NCBI GenBank assembly: GCA_963747535.1
Contig: CAVVFX010000007.1
Span: 186,001-250,000 of the forward strand
Source: CAVVFX01 sp963747535
Lineage (GTDB): Bacteria; Acidobacteriota; Terriglobia; Bryobacterales; Bryobacteraceae
DNA length: 64,000 nucleotides
Reading direction: 5' to 3'
A model generated the notes under the pieces. That model was given only the letters and a program-made list of their open reading frames with translations. It made no database searches and was not told where the DNA came from. A program made the position numbers and the translations under genes. How positions within the stretch are numbered: position 1 is the first letter of the stretch; each line of letters opens with the position of its first letter. Below are positions 43,806 to 53,335 of the stretch, piece after piece.

Positions 43806-44824
43806 GCACCACAGCCAACCTGAACCTGCAGCTCCCACCCGACGCGGCAATCCCATCCGATTTTCTGACCACTCTGAATCAGAAAATGCAACTGATCCAG
43901 ACCGCATTCACTACCCTTTCAAAACCCGCGACGGCCACCGGCACGTGTCTCCAGGGCAACCATCTCAACCGGTTGACGCAGGACGCGACGGGGCTGACCC
44001 CGGGCACGCAGTTCTGGGAATCTGACCGCTACTCCATCTACATCGTGCGCGCGATCGGAAAGACAGGCACCTGGGCCTGGGAAGCAGGGCTGTACGCGGA
44101 CGTGTTTATCAATCGTCCTACCGACCTGGGACAGAGCGACGTAGGCTTCGTCTTCCTCGCGACCGACACCAACACCCTTTATGTGTGGGCCGGCTCGGTT
44201 TGGCGCAGCTACTCGAGCACGATCAAGGTGGACACCTTCGCCAACCGTCCCACGGGATTAAGCGTGACCGACGCTGGGCTGCTTTACCATTGCACCACCG
44301 GCACGGGCGGCGTAGCTTACAACCACACATTTGAGTGGTCCGGAACCGGTTGGACGGTAGCGGAGCGCGAACGGCTCGGCGGTTACTTCGCCGACTACGC
44401 CAAGGCGCCTACCGAACCTGGTTGGCAAATTTGCGACGGCAGCGCGACGCACTACCTCGATATCGTGGCGGGCGCGCTCACTGAAGTCGCCTTCACGACT
44501 CCGAATATGCCGGGGGTTTACAGGTCCGGAGGCCTCGCGTACACCGGCGCCCTGGTGCTGCCGGCACACGTCACCCTTACCGGCTCTACTGACGCCGCCA
44601 GTGCGGGCACCCCCACGGGCGCCATCAGTGTCAGCGGTCCCAGTGCTACCGTCGCCGTCGCGGCCGGCAGCGGGAGTGTGGTTCCCACCAACATCCACAT
44701 CCACACAGCCGTCCTGGCGGGAGATCCAATGCCGGACCACCAGCACACCCTAACCTCTGTGACTGGCACCTTTACGGGGGATCCTGTCCTCCATCTGGGC
44801 GTCCTCGTTTACTTCCGGCGATGA
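43802..44824 (+). CDS. Tail fibre with collar-like C-terminal domain
   Basis: 340 residues from ATG 43802. The N-terminus (TANLNLQLPPDAAIPSDFLTTLNQKMQLIQTAF) is helical, then repeated beta segments (WESDRYSIYIV; VGFVFLATDTNTLYVWAGSVWRSY; AGLLYHCTT) as in phage fibres. The C-terminal part has APTEPGWQICDGSATHYLDI and a His-rich knot (NIHIHTA, PDHQHTL), as in tail collar domains that hold metal. It ends 18 bases before the GNAT gene. Confidence 0.72.
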   Translation: MSTTANLNLQLPPDAAIPSDFLTTLNQKMQLIQTAFTTLSKPATATGTCLQGNHLNRLTQDATGLTPGTQFWESDRYSIYIVRAIGKTGTWAWEAGLYADVFINRPTDLGQSDVGFVFLATDTNTLYVWAGSVWRSYSSTIKVDTFANRPTGLSVTDAGLLYHCTTGTGGVAYNHTFEWSGTGWTVAERERLGGYFADYAKAPTEPGWQICDGSATHYLDIVAGALTEVAFTTPNMPGVYRSGGLAYTGALVLPAHVTLTGSTDAASAGTPTGAISVSGPSATVAVAAGSGSVVPTNIHIHTAVLAGDPMPDHQHTLTSVTGTFTGDPVLHLGVLVYFRR

Positions 44825-44842
44825 GGATGGCGATAGCAGGGT

Positions 44843-45538
44843 GTGGACATATCCGTTTCCAGTCCGTTTCCCTTCGAGGCATTGCCGCGCGTGTGGCGTT
44901 GGATCGAGCACTTCCGCAACAAGGTAGCCGACGACTTCGGGCCGAAAAGCCTGCAGGAGTTCATGGAGACCATGGCCGCCAGTTGGGACACCGGAAAATC
45001 GTGGGGTGTTTCGGTAGACGGCGAGCTGGGCGGCCTCATCACGTACGAGGCGCTCAACCCGTGGCTCGGCACGGCTCACTGCCTGTTCAAATCGGAATTT
45101 CACGGCAAGGGAGTCTCGCTGAAGGCACTCCGCATTGCCTTCATCGAGATGTTCGAGACCGGGATTGGCAAACTGGTGTTCTACACCGTCGCCGGCAATC
45201 TCGCAGTCGGCAGTCTGATTTGCAATCTGGGCGGCAAGCGCGAGGGCACACTCGTTGCGCAGACCCTGATCGGCGGGCAACCCGCCGACGTTCTTATCTA
45301 CGGACTCACAAAGGAAAATTTCAATGGCAAGCTTAATACCTGCAGCGATCGGGGGAGTGGCGTCGATATTCGGCTCGTTCATGAGCGGACAGCCAAAGAC
45401 CACGACCAGCAGCTCGACCACAACGCCGACGTTCAACCAGACGGGCAACGTGGCGAATGCGGGACTGTCGTCGCTCTCGGACCAGCTCCTGACGGATCCG
45501 GCAGCGGGGACCGAAGCGACCAACCTGCAGGGGATTGA
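44843..45538 (+). CDS. GNAT acetyltransferase-like phage protein, 3' end overlaps next gene
   Basis: 231 residues from GTG 44843. The fold is GNAT-like: ALPRVWRWIEHFRNK, GELGGLITYEALNPWLGTAHCLFKSEFHGKGVSLKALRIAFIEMFETGIGKLVFYTVAGNLAVGSLICNLGG, with the acetyl-CoA-binding H-G-K-G turn. T7 gp13 is a GNAT-type virion assembly factor, so a similar role is possible. The conserved part ends near 45330 (KENFNGKL). The last 71 residues are unlike the family and lie over the next gene in another frame, so the true stop may have been lost. Confidence 0.65.
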   Translation: MDISVSSPFPFEALPRVWRWIEHFRNKVADDFGPKSLQEFMETMAASWDTGKSWGVSVDGELGGLITYEALNPWLGTAHCLFKSEFHGKGVSLKALRIAFIEMFETGIGKLVFYTVAGNLAVGSLICNLGGKREGTLVAQTLIGGQPADVLIYGLTKENFNGKLNTCSDRGSGVDIRLVHERTAKDHDQQLDHNADVQPDGQRGECGTVVALGPAPDGSGSGDRSDQPAGD

Positions 45539-45971
45539 CTCGATCAATAGCCAGTACGCGCAGATGCCGGGGCAAGTGTCCCAGCAACTTGCGGCGCGCG
45601 GGTTCGGTCAGTCGGGCAAGCTGGGCACTGCGATGTATAACGTCGCCGGCGCCAAAGCGGCGACGCAGGCGGGCTGGAACAGCTCGATGGCGCAGTTGGT
45701 CAGCAACCGGCAGATGCAGGGCGCGGGACTCGCGGAAGACTTGCTCAACGCCAACAGGGGCACGTCGACCAACAGCACCACTACCGGACCAGATACCAGC
45801 CTTGCGGCCGGCGCCATGAGCGCAGGCAACGGCTTGAGCAACCTCTCTACGTTGATGATGCTGCACGGAATCATGAACCCGGGGAGCGGCGCCTACGGAC
45901 CTAACGGCGACATGGCAAACGAATCAGCCGCACAAGCAACATCCGATGCCGGCAATTGGGACGACGACTAA
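45324..45971 (+). CDS. Internal virion (ejection) protein-like, first
   Basis: 215 residues from ATG 45324 with AAAGGAAAA upstream. The N-terminus MASLIPAAIGGVASIFGSFMSGQPK is glycine-rich and hydrophobic, as in small podovirus core proteins that enter the membrane. The body is Ala/Gly/Ser/Gln-rich (SQQLAARGFGQSGKLGTAMYNVAGAKAATQAGW), typical of ejection proteins. It precedes two further large candidates. The assignment rests on style and order. Confidence 0.62.
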   Translation: MASLIPAAIGGVASIFGSFMSGQPKTTTSSSTTTPTFNQTGNVANAGLSSLSDQLLTDPAAGTEATNLQGIDSINSQYAQMPGQVSQQLAARGFGQSGKLGTAMYNVAGAKAATQAGWNSSMAQLVSNRQMQGAGLAEDLLNANRGTSTNSTTTGPDTSLAAGAMSAGNGLSNLSTLMMLHGIMNPGSGAYGPNGDMANESAAQATSDAGNWDDD

Positions 45972-45984
45972 AAAGGAAAACATC

Positions 45985-47712
45985 ATGGGAAGCCCAATCA
46001 GTCCACTCGGTAATGTGACCAACCCGCTCGGCGACGTGATCGCCGGAATGCTGCAGGGCCACCAGCTCGGCTTGCAGATGCAGCAGCAGAAGAACGCCAA
46101 CGCGGACGAACAGTTGCGCCAGGCGCTCGGCCAGCAACAGGTACAGGCGAACGACCAGGCGCAACGCGAGCAGATCATCAACAACACGCGGCCGGTTAAT
46201 CAGGCCGGTATGGTCGAAGTGCCAGGTACCGACCCGCGGGCCATGGCTACGACTCCCGGCATCGCAGGCGGCGCGGAAACGCCGAACGCGAACGGCGGCG
46301 GCGCCGATCGTCCTACGTTGCAACAGGCGCCACAGCCTCAAGCTCAGGACCCACCATTTCAGACCGACCTCGGTTTACCACCAGGCTCAGACCCTTACAC
46401 GGTGAACCCACCGGCTCAACCTTCGACGCCGGCAGCCTCGCCCGTCACACCGGGAGCTGCGCCCGCAGCACCGGGAGCGGCGGGTCCGCGGTTACCGCAA
46501 GCGACTCCTGCCCAATTACCGGCCGGCGCATCCGGCAACGGCAACGTCTGGGTGAAGGCGGATCCGAACCGCCTCATCGGGTACAAAGACTCGCACGGCA
46601 ACGTCTATAAGGGCGAACTCTACACCCCGGCCGAACAGCAACAGCGCATCCTCGCCGCGGCGACGGCGAAGTTACACGTAGGCGAAAACGAGTATCCAGT
46701 TGATCCGCAATATCTGAAGCAAAACCCCGACAACCCCAAAACCTTCTGGGCGAACCCAAAGGATGCAGGGGAAATTCAGAAGGCCATGAATGAAAACATC
46801 ATGGTCCCCGACCCCTCCGACCCGACGAAGAGAATCAGGGCCGGCGATCTACCGAAGGCGCGCGAGGATGCTGAGACGGCGCGCTATCACAAGCAGGAAG
46901 CGGAGGACGTTCAGTCAGGCCAGGAGAACGCGCTCGCCATCGCGGAGGCGAATCGTAAGGCGCGAGAAGCCACCGCGAAAGCAACGGCCGATGGGGCCAA
47001 CGCACGGGCCACGGAGCGCAATAAGACCGTGCTGCAGGCGGCGGGCATTCGTGCAGCCACTCAAGAGCAGATCGCACAGATGCCGGCACGCAGCACGCCA
47101 GCCTCGACTGCGAAGGACTCCCGGCAAGCCTACGCCGATTACTCAGGTCTGAAGAACGCAGAGGACGCGCTGAACACTTATAGCGGCAGTCTCGCGGCGG
47201 CGGCCGGCAACGGGAAGCTGTACCGCACCGCGGATATTGACGACAAGGGGAAGGTCACCAACGTCAAGGTACAGCCGATCTCCGACGATCCGGACACGGC
47301 CGCGGCGCAGATCGCGGACATGAAGCAGCAGTTCGAGAACGTGCGTAGCCGGCTCAAGACCGTGCTCCAGAGCAAAGCGGAAGCGGCCGGCAGGCTCGGG
47401 CTGCAGGGTACCGTACCCATCGACCAGCAGCTTTCCGCGATCGATGCCGGAACGAAATCGACGCACGACTACTGGGCCAACCCCAGCGGTAAGACGACGC
47501 CTCCACCGGCAAAGCCCGCGCCGAAGGCCACCGCGGCGCCCGCGGCTGCAGCTCCGCCACCGGCTGCAGGTCCTGCGGCTGCAACCCCGCCAGCACAGCA
47601 GCAGAAGGTAGCATCTTCGGCGCAGGTTAACGCCTATGCGTTGAAAAAGAAGATCACCACGGCGCAGGCGCAACAAGAGTTCAAAAACTTCGGCTATTCC
47701 ATCGGACAGTAA
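45985..47712 (+). CDS. Internal virion (ejection) protein-like, second
   Basis: 575 residues from ATG 45985 behind AAGGAAAA. It has a Gln-rich coiled start (GHQLGLQMQQQKNANADEQLRQALGQQQVQANDQAQREQI), a Pro/Ala-rich linker, a charged helical middle (EDAETARYHKQEAEDVQSGQENALAIAEANRKAREATAKA) and a Pro/Ala-rich segment before the C-terminus KKKITTAQAQQEFKNFG. Long helices and low-complexity linkers are the hallmark of podovirus ejection proteins that form a trans-envelope channel. No enzyme motif is seen. It abuts the giant protein gene directly. Confidence 0.65.
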   Translation: MGSPISPLGNVTNPLGDVIAGMLQGHQLGLQMQQQKNANADEQLRQALGQQQVQANDQAQREQIINNTRPVNQAGMVEVPGTDPRAMATTPGIAGGAETPNANGGGADRPTLQQAPQPQAQDPPFQTDLGLPPGSDPYTVNPPAQPSTPAASPVTPGAAPAAPGAAGPRLPQATPAQLPAGASGNGNVWVKADPNRLIGYKDSHGNVYKGELYTPAEQQQRILAAATAKLHVGENEYPVDPQYLKQNPDNPKTFWANPKDAGEIQKAMNENIMVPDPSDPTKRIRAGDLPKAREDAETARYHKQEAEDVQSGQENALAIAEANRKAREATAKATADGANARATERNKTVLQAAGIRAATQEQIAQMPARSTPASTAKDSRQAYADYSGLKNAEDALNTYSGSLAAAAGNGKLYRTADIDDKGKVTNVKVQPISDDPDTAAAQIADMKQQFENVRSRLKTVLQSKAEAAGRLGLQGTVPIDQQLSAIDAGTKSTHDYWANPSGKTTPPPAKPAPKATAAPAAAAPPPAAGPAAATPPAQQQKVASSAQVNAYALKKKITTAQAQQEFKNFGYSIGQ

Positions 47713-50700
47713 ATGCCTGACACCACGCTGAACCCCGACTCGTTCATGGCGTCGCAGGGGCCGCAGACCTCCGCGCCTCCTTCCTCACCGGCAGCGCTGA
47801 ACCCCGACTCGTTCATGAAGGCGCAAACGCCGACGCCGGCTCCCAATTTCGCTATGCCGGACGTGCGCAACGCGCCACCGGCGCCGATTGCTCCCGCTAT
47901 TGCTCCTACTGCTCCACCGGCGCCACTGGCGCCACATCCGGACCAGGTTACTTTCGCCTCTCGCGCTGGCCAGGCCGCCAACATGGCGTGGCAGATTGCG
48001 AACGCGAACGCGATCAAGAATCTGGGCGGCAAGAATGGCATGTCCGCGACCGAACTCTGGGAAGATCAGGCCAACAGAGCCAAAAGCCTGATTGAAGACG
48101 CCCTGGGGGAGAACTGGGAAGCTACGCGCGAACGTTTTCCCGGCGCTAAGGTTGGCGAGTTTCTGTATCACGCGAGCAAGCTGCTACCGGGCATCTTCGA
48201 CTTCGTGGCGGCGACTCCCATCGGTGCTCTCTTCAGCGCAGCTCCCGGTTTGCCTGCAGCCGTGAAAGCGGGCGTAGGCGGCGCGTTCGGCACTCAGATG
48301 GCGCTCGGTACCCACGAGGCGTACAAGCGCTACGCGGCGAATCCGACACCCGGCAATGCCGGCGACCTGGTGGGCGCGGCAGTCGGCGCCGTGCTCCCGG
48401 TTTTCCATGCCGCGGGCCTAGAGGACCACAATCGCGCGGTTGCAGCGTTCAACAAGGCTCGGGCCGAAGACGCGGCGAACCAGCCACCGGCGCCTGTTAC
48501 CGCACCTGCTCCACCTGTAAATCCGCCTGTTGTTCAGACCCCCGGGCCGGCGCCCGTCCAGACTCCCGCGCCCGTTGGGCCTGTTGGGCCTGTTATTAAC
48601 ACCCCTAACACCCCTGGCACCCCTGCGCCACCCGCGGCTGTTCCCAGTGTTTCCACTCCCGCGCCGACAGTTGCGGGCCCGGAGGCGGAAACGCCGGCGC
48701 CGAAGCCCGCGGAAACCGTGGCGGCCGCGCCACCGGAGCACGGGACCGCTTCCGTCGAGGACATCGTGCCGGGCGAACCGGAGACACCGAGCAAAGTCAA
48801 TACCAAAGCGGTTTACGGCAAGCCGGTTAATATTGCCGTTCCCGGTGAGGAAACTAGCTACCCGGCGCGCTACGCCATCCGGGAACTCTCCGACGTTCAA
48901 CCCTCACACAACGGGACGAACTTCGAGCCGAACCCGCGCTACGAATTCCAGAACGACCGCGACTACAAGAACAACCCGGAAATCAGCTCCTTGGTTACCG
49001 ACCGCTCGGGACCGAAGTTCGACCCCAACTATGTGGCGAGCGAATCCCCCACCGCGGAGCATGGTGGCCCTGTGGTCGATCCTCGCGGCAACGTCCTCGG
49101 CGGCAACAGTCGATCGATGACGCTCGCCCGGGTATACAAGTCGAATCCGGAGGGAGCCGAAGCCTACAAGGCTGCCTTGCGCGATCGCGCGGGCCTTTAT
49201 GGCCTGAAGCCGGAAGACATCGATAAGTTCAAACAGCCCGTGATGGTCCGGGAGCTCTCGGAACAACCGAACGAAGCCGGTGCACAGCGGGCTATCACCG
49301 ATTTCAATAAGAAAGGCGCGGCATCGCTCGCCACGGCAGAACGCGCGGTGGCGGACGGCCGCCTGATGAGCCGCGCAACCATCGCGTTGATTTCCGCGAA
49401 GATCGAAAACGTCGGCGAGAATTCAACGCTCGCGCAGGCCATTGAAGGCGGCAACGGCGCACAGATTATTGACAGCTTGATTAAAGATGGCGTCGTGAGC
49501 CAGCAGGAGCGCGGTGCCCTAGTCGATGATCGCGACCTGTTGACGGGCGAAGCTAAGGACCGCATTGCAAAGATGCTGGTGGGCCGGATGTTCGAAACGC
49601 CGGCGCAGTATCAGGCCACGCCTCCTGAGCTACGGAACAAACTTGAACGCATTGCACCGCAGGTTCTTCGTCTCGAAGGACGCCACGGCTGGAACATTAC
49701 GCCGGCAGTGCAGGAGGGTATTTCCCTTCTGGCGGATGTGCGGGCGCACGGTGGCAAGAGCATCGACGATTTTCTCAAGCAGCCGGATTTACAGGGGGAA
49801 GGGCAGGAGTACTCACCCGAGGCTGTGGGGATTGCGCGGACGCTAAACAATGGCCCGGTAAAAGCGGCGCGGGCGTTCCGGCAGTTTGCCAATGACGAAG
49901 AGCTTTCACGCGAGGGAGCAGCACGGACTTTCTTTGAACCGCCAAACAGGGACGAGGCGTTTCAGGCTGCGTTTGAGAGCGGGGCGAAGGGAGCGCTGGC
50001 CCGGAAGTCGCGCCTGCAAAAAATGCGGCCCGCGGAAGTGGCACAGATCAGTTACAGGCCAGGGAAGGCCGGCGCACCGGGCACGCTGTACGGCAACGAT
50101 CAGGCCTCCGAGTTATTGTCCTACCTGTTCCGCCCCAACGATGAAGAAGGCAGCATGGGGGATATCGCTGGGCTGTCTATAAGCCGCGAAGGAATGGAAC
50201 AGTCTCTCGCCAGGGCGCGCTGGGAGCTATACAACGGCGGACGCCTCCCCTGGGAACGGGACGAATTGCGGCAGTACATCGAAACCGCCAAGAGCGTTCT
50301 GGAGTCGGGCGATCGTTCGTTCGTCTATGTGGAGGCGCAACCGCTGGGAGAGATGCGGCGAACCCTTCGAGAGGAGCGATTCCACTACGAGCAGCGCAGG
50401 TACGCCGGCATGAACGGGGAACACGTGGATGCGGCCGCTCTTATGGAACATCCCGGCGCGGAAACTGCGCGCGAACACCTGCTGGACATGGGGTATCCGG
50501 ATGATCCCGACACTTTGGCCGCGGAAATGGGAGCGAAGATTGCGGCAGCGGATTGGGAAAGCCTCGGCCTGTCCGAAGACGAGGCGCGGAGCCTGTTCCA
50601 GCGCTATGCGGAGCTTCTCGTAGCCCGTCATGGGCCAGGAGTACTATTCAAATTTCGGGCGATTTCGCCTATACTCAAGGAGGCATTTTATGAGCCTGGA

Positions 50701-53325
50701 AAGCAGTCCCCGTTTGCGTCAAGGCGCGGAGCCTACAAAACCGAATCGCTGGGCGCGGAAACCGCGGGGCAAGGCACTTCCCCCACCGGAAGAACTGGAG
50801 AAAGTTCAGGTGCGCCTGATCAACGCGGCCCGCAAGGGCAAGGCGGAGTTCAACCGCGTTTGGGAGGAAACCTTCCACGGGAAGTTCCAGTCGCCCGGGC
50901 CGAACGGCTTTCGGACGCCGCCAAGCCGGCACGCGGTCCGCTAGCCAGCCGCCGCAAACCTCCATCCTCAAACTCTGACGACGACGTCTACTTCGGCTCG
51001 GGGCTAGGGGCCTTCGAGCCGTTCTTCCGCGAAGCCAAGAAAGAAGGGGACCGCCTGCGCCTCGAGCGCAGTGCAGCCCTCGCAGCCGCCAAGGTAGCGC
51101 GCAGCACCCCCACCGAGCAGCATGCCGGCGAGAAGGCGCGGGCATGGTTCGCCGCGGAGCGCGATCTCTGGGCAATTCGCATTAATCAGGCCATCGACAT
51201 TCTCGACCGTATCGCCGCGCGAAAGGTTAACGAGCGGGAAGCGGTCGGCATCATGCGCGAGTTCCGCCACAAGCCAGGCGAGCTGCAGCAGTTCATCGAC
51301 GGCACTCACCCGTTCCTGCAGGACGAAGTGAATGGCGGATCCGCCGAGGGTGTGAAGAATTTGAAGGTGATCCTGCCGCGGATGCAGGAAGCGCTGGCCA
51401 TGATGGCGAGACCACTCTCGAGGAGCGAGAACACGGCTGACCGGCTGTACACCAACATCGCCGATAAGACTCTCAAGGAAGGCCAGAAAGGCGGCTGGCT
51501 GGGCTCGCGCTGGCTGCCCGACGAGTATGTCCCACACATTCTGAACGCCAAGGGGAAGGGGGAAGTTGCAGAACTGCCGTCGACCAAGGGCCGAAGCATG
51601 GGCGAAATCGGGAAGTACTTCGGTTTCGCGGAGCGGCGCTCGGATAAGTACCCCACGCTGGTTCATGCAGTGGCCGACGGCGTCATTCCGAAGACGCTCG
51701 ATCCTTCGGCCGCGTTCGTGATCCACGGCGAAAACTTTGCGCGGGCCAGGGCCACGCACCTGCTGCAAACCGCTTTGGTCGATTGGAATATGGGGCACTG
51801 GGGAAATGGGGCTCCTGAAGGCTGGGTTCCGTTCGCGCAGCACACTGACGAATTCCGAAAACTGATTCCCTTTCTGAAAGAGGGATCGCCGGCGCAATTG
51901 CAGCCCGGTCAGAAGTACAGCCCGCAGCAAATGTATACGAGCCTGCTCGGCGATAAGCTGCAGGTGGTTCCAGACGTCGCGGAACAGCGGCTCTATGTTC
52001 CACCCTTCATCGACGACGCGCTCAGTTCCATCACCGATCCGGACTGGACGCCAAAAATCTGGGGTTTCTCGAAAGCCCGCACGCTGCAGCGCGGTCTGAA
52101 GCGCGCCATCCTCGGCTTGTCCGGGTATCACCTTCTCACTGAGAACTACATGGCCGCGGCGGATATGGGGCCTGCTGGAATGTGGAAGGCGTTCACCACT
52201 CCCCGGGAGAGCCCGGGCTTCTTGTCCGATGAACGCGACCTGGTGGCCTCCGGAGGGAACACCGCGATCGAGGGCAAGGTGATGGACGCCTACGGCAGCC
52301 TGAAGCCTGGGACTATTCCAACGCGTGCCGAAGTCGTTCGGGCGTACATCCCGTTGAGCAAAGAGGGACTGGCCGCGGCCGACGCGGTAACGCGGTTCAC
52401 TTTTGAGAATGTTCAGCGGAGGTTCAAAGTGACCAGCTTCGCCCTATGGCGTGATGCCTGGATGAAGCAAAACCCGAACGCTTCGGCCGACGATCTCTCG
52501 GATGCAAAAAAGGGAATTGCCTCCTACGTGAATGGTGTGTACGGCGGCCTTCACTGGGAAAATATGGGAATCTCGCGAGCCATGACGGAAATCGGACGGC
52601 TGATCTTCCTCGCGCCGGATTGGAGCGGCAGCAACATTGCCCTGGCCAAGTACGCCATGGATGCGCCACTCTCGCCGAATGAAATCCCGATGCGGAGTAA
52701 GTTGGGCGGCGCCTACTCGAAAGAATCGACGCAGGCGCGGCTCTCGCGGGCATTCTGGACGAAGCAACTGGTGGCCGGCCTTCTCGCCACGCAACTGTTG
52801 AGCCTGATGTTGTCAGGGAAGTACTCGCGCCGGCCGTTCCAGGTCTATCACGGTAAAGACAAAGCCGGCAAAGACGTGTTCCAGAATGTGTTTTTCCGCG
52901 GGTCGATCGGCGATGCGATCAACCTGGGGACAAAGATCGAACAGCATTCGGCCGAAGGCTACGAGAAAAACGGGCTGCCTGGTGCGGCCACCGGGATCCT
53001 TCTTGGCACTGGTGTTTTTGTCGGAACGAAAGCGGCGCCGCTCTCGAAATTCGGCATTCACGCGCTCACCGGGCGCGACGACCTAGGACGGGACGAGACG
53101 CCGGCAGGACTCGCGGCCGACGTCCTACCCATCCCAATCACCGGCACGACGATTTATCGGACGACGGTTGGCGACGGCGCCGACAAGTACCTCTATTCGG
53201 AGCGCATATTCTCCCTCTTCGGTCCTCCGGGCCAACACGTTCTGCCGAGCGGCAAGCACACACACAAACCGGCGCACCATCACACTCCGAACACGGGCTG
53301 GAAAAAAGCGCTGTTGGGGAAGTGA
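47713..53325 (+). CDS. Giant polyvalent-type ejection protein (ddrB/ParB-like domain)
   Basis: 1870 residues from ATG 47713. It opens with two LNPDSFM repeats and Pro/Ala linkers. A glycine-rich hydrophobic stretch lies near 160-200. The region at about 380-510 (YAIRELSDVQPSHNG, NPRYEFQNDRDY, then GGPVVDPRGNVLGGNSRSM) matches the ddrB-type ParB-like domain found in polyvalent proteins of phages and conjugative elements. EERFHYEQR near 895 could be a degenerate metal-binding motif. The C-terminal third (LAPDWSGSNIALAKYAM) also fits the polyvalent-associated style. It is probably injected with the DNA and acts early in the new host. Confidence 0.75.
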   Translation: MPDTTLNPDSFMASQGPQTSAPPSSPAALNPDSFMKAQTPTPAPNFAMPDVRNAPPAPIAPAIAPTAPPAPLAPHPDQVTFASRAGQAANMAWQIANANAIKNLGGKNGMSATELWEDQANRAKSLIEDALGENWEATRERFPGAKVGEFLYHASKLLPGIFDFVAATPIGALFSAAPGLPAAVKAGVGGAFGTQMALGTHEAYKRYAANPTPGNAGDLVGAAVGAVLPVFHAAGLEDHNRAVAAFNKARAEDAANQPPAPVTAPAPPVNPPVVQTPGPAPVQTPAPVGPVGPVINTPNTPGTPAPPAAVPSVSTPAPTVAGPEAETPAPKPAETVAAAPPEHGTASVEDIVPGEPETPSKVNTKAVYGKPVNIAVPGEETSYPARYAIRELSDVQPSHNGTNFEPNPRYEFQNDRDYKNNPEISSLVTDRSGPKFDPNYVASESPTAEHGGPVVDPRGNVLGGNSRSMTLARVYKSNPEGAEAYKAALRDRAGLYGLKPEDIDKFKQPVMVRELSEQPNEAGAQRAITDFNKKGAASLATAERAVADGRLMSRATIALISAKIENVGENSTLAQAIEGGNGAQIIDSLIKDGVVSQQERGALVDDRDLLTGEAKDRIAKMLVGRMFETPAQYQATPPELRNKLERIAPQVLRLEGRHGWNITPAVQEGISLLADVRAHGGKSIDDFLKQPDLQGEGQEYSPEAVGIARTLNNGPVKAARAFRQFANDEELSREGAARTFFEPPNRDEAFQAAFESGAKGALARKSRLQKMRPAEVAQISYRPGKAGAPGTLYGNDQASELLSYLFRPNDEEGSMGDIAGLSISREGMEQSLARARWELYNGGRLPWERDELRQYIETAKSVLESGDRSFVYVEAQPLGEMRRTLREERFHYEQRRYAGMNGEHVDAAALMEHPGAETAREHLLDMGYPDDPDTLAAEMGAKIAAADWESLGLSEDEARSLFQRYAELLVARHGPGVLFKFRAISPILKEAFYEPGKQSPFASRRGAYKTESLGAETAGQGTSPTGRTGESSGAPDQRGPQGQGGVQPRLGGNLPREVPVARAERLSDAAKPARGPLASRRKPPSSNSDDDVYFGSGLGAFEPFFREAKKEGDRLRLERSAALAAAKVARSTPTEQHAGEKARAWFAAERDLWAIRINQAIDILDRIAARKVNEREAVGIMREFRHKPGELQQFIDGTHPFLQDEVNGGSAEGVKNLKVILPRMQEALAMMARPLSRSENTADRLYTNIADKTLKEGQKGGWLGSRWLPDEYVPHILNAKGKGEVAELPSTKGRSMGEIGKYFGFAERRSDKYPTLVHAVADGVIPKTLDPSAAFVIHGENFARARATHLLQTALVDWNMGHWGNGAPEGWVPFAQHTDEFRKLIPFLKEGSPAQLQPGQKYSPQQMYTSLLGDKLQVVPDVAEQRLYVPPFIDDALSSITDPDWTPKIWGFSKARTLQRGLKRAILGLSGYHLLTENYMAAADMGPAGMWKAFTTPRESPGFLSDERDLVASGGNTAIEGKVMDAYGSLKPGTIPTRAEVVRAYIPLSKEGLAAADAVTRFTFENVQRRFKVTSFALWRDAWMKQNPNASADDLSDAKKGIASYVNGVYGGLHWENMGISRAMTEIGRLIFLAPDWSGSNIALAKYAMDAPLSPNEIPMRSKLGGAYSKESTQARLSRAFWTKQLVAGLLATQLLSLMLSGKYSRRPFQVYHGKDKAGKDVFQNVFFRGSIGDAINLGTKIEQHSAEGYEKNGLPGAATGILLGTGVFVGTKAAPLSKFGIHALTGRDDLGRDETPAGLAADVLPIPITGTTIYRTTVGDGADKYLYSERIFSLFGPPGQHVLPSGKHTHKPAHHHTPNTGWKKALLGK

Positions 53326-53335
53326 GTGAGGCTAT

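Noticed and set aside
50630..50944. 104-residue plus-strand frame inside the giant protein
   Set aside because: The frame overlaps the long gene entirely, with no motif of its own.
51004..52131. 375-residue open frame antisense to the giant ejection protein
   Set aside because: The sense frame is open for 1870 residues and fits the family; the antisense frame has no start signal.
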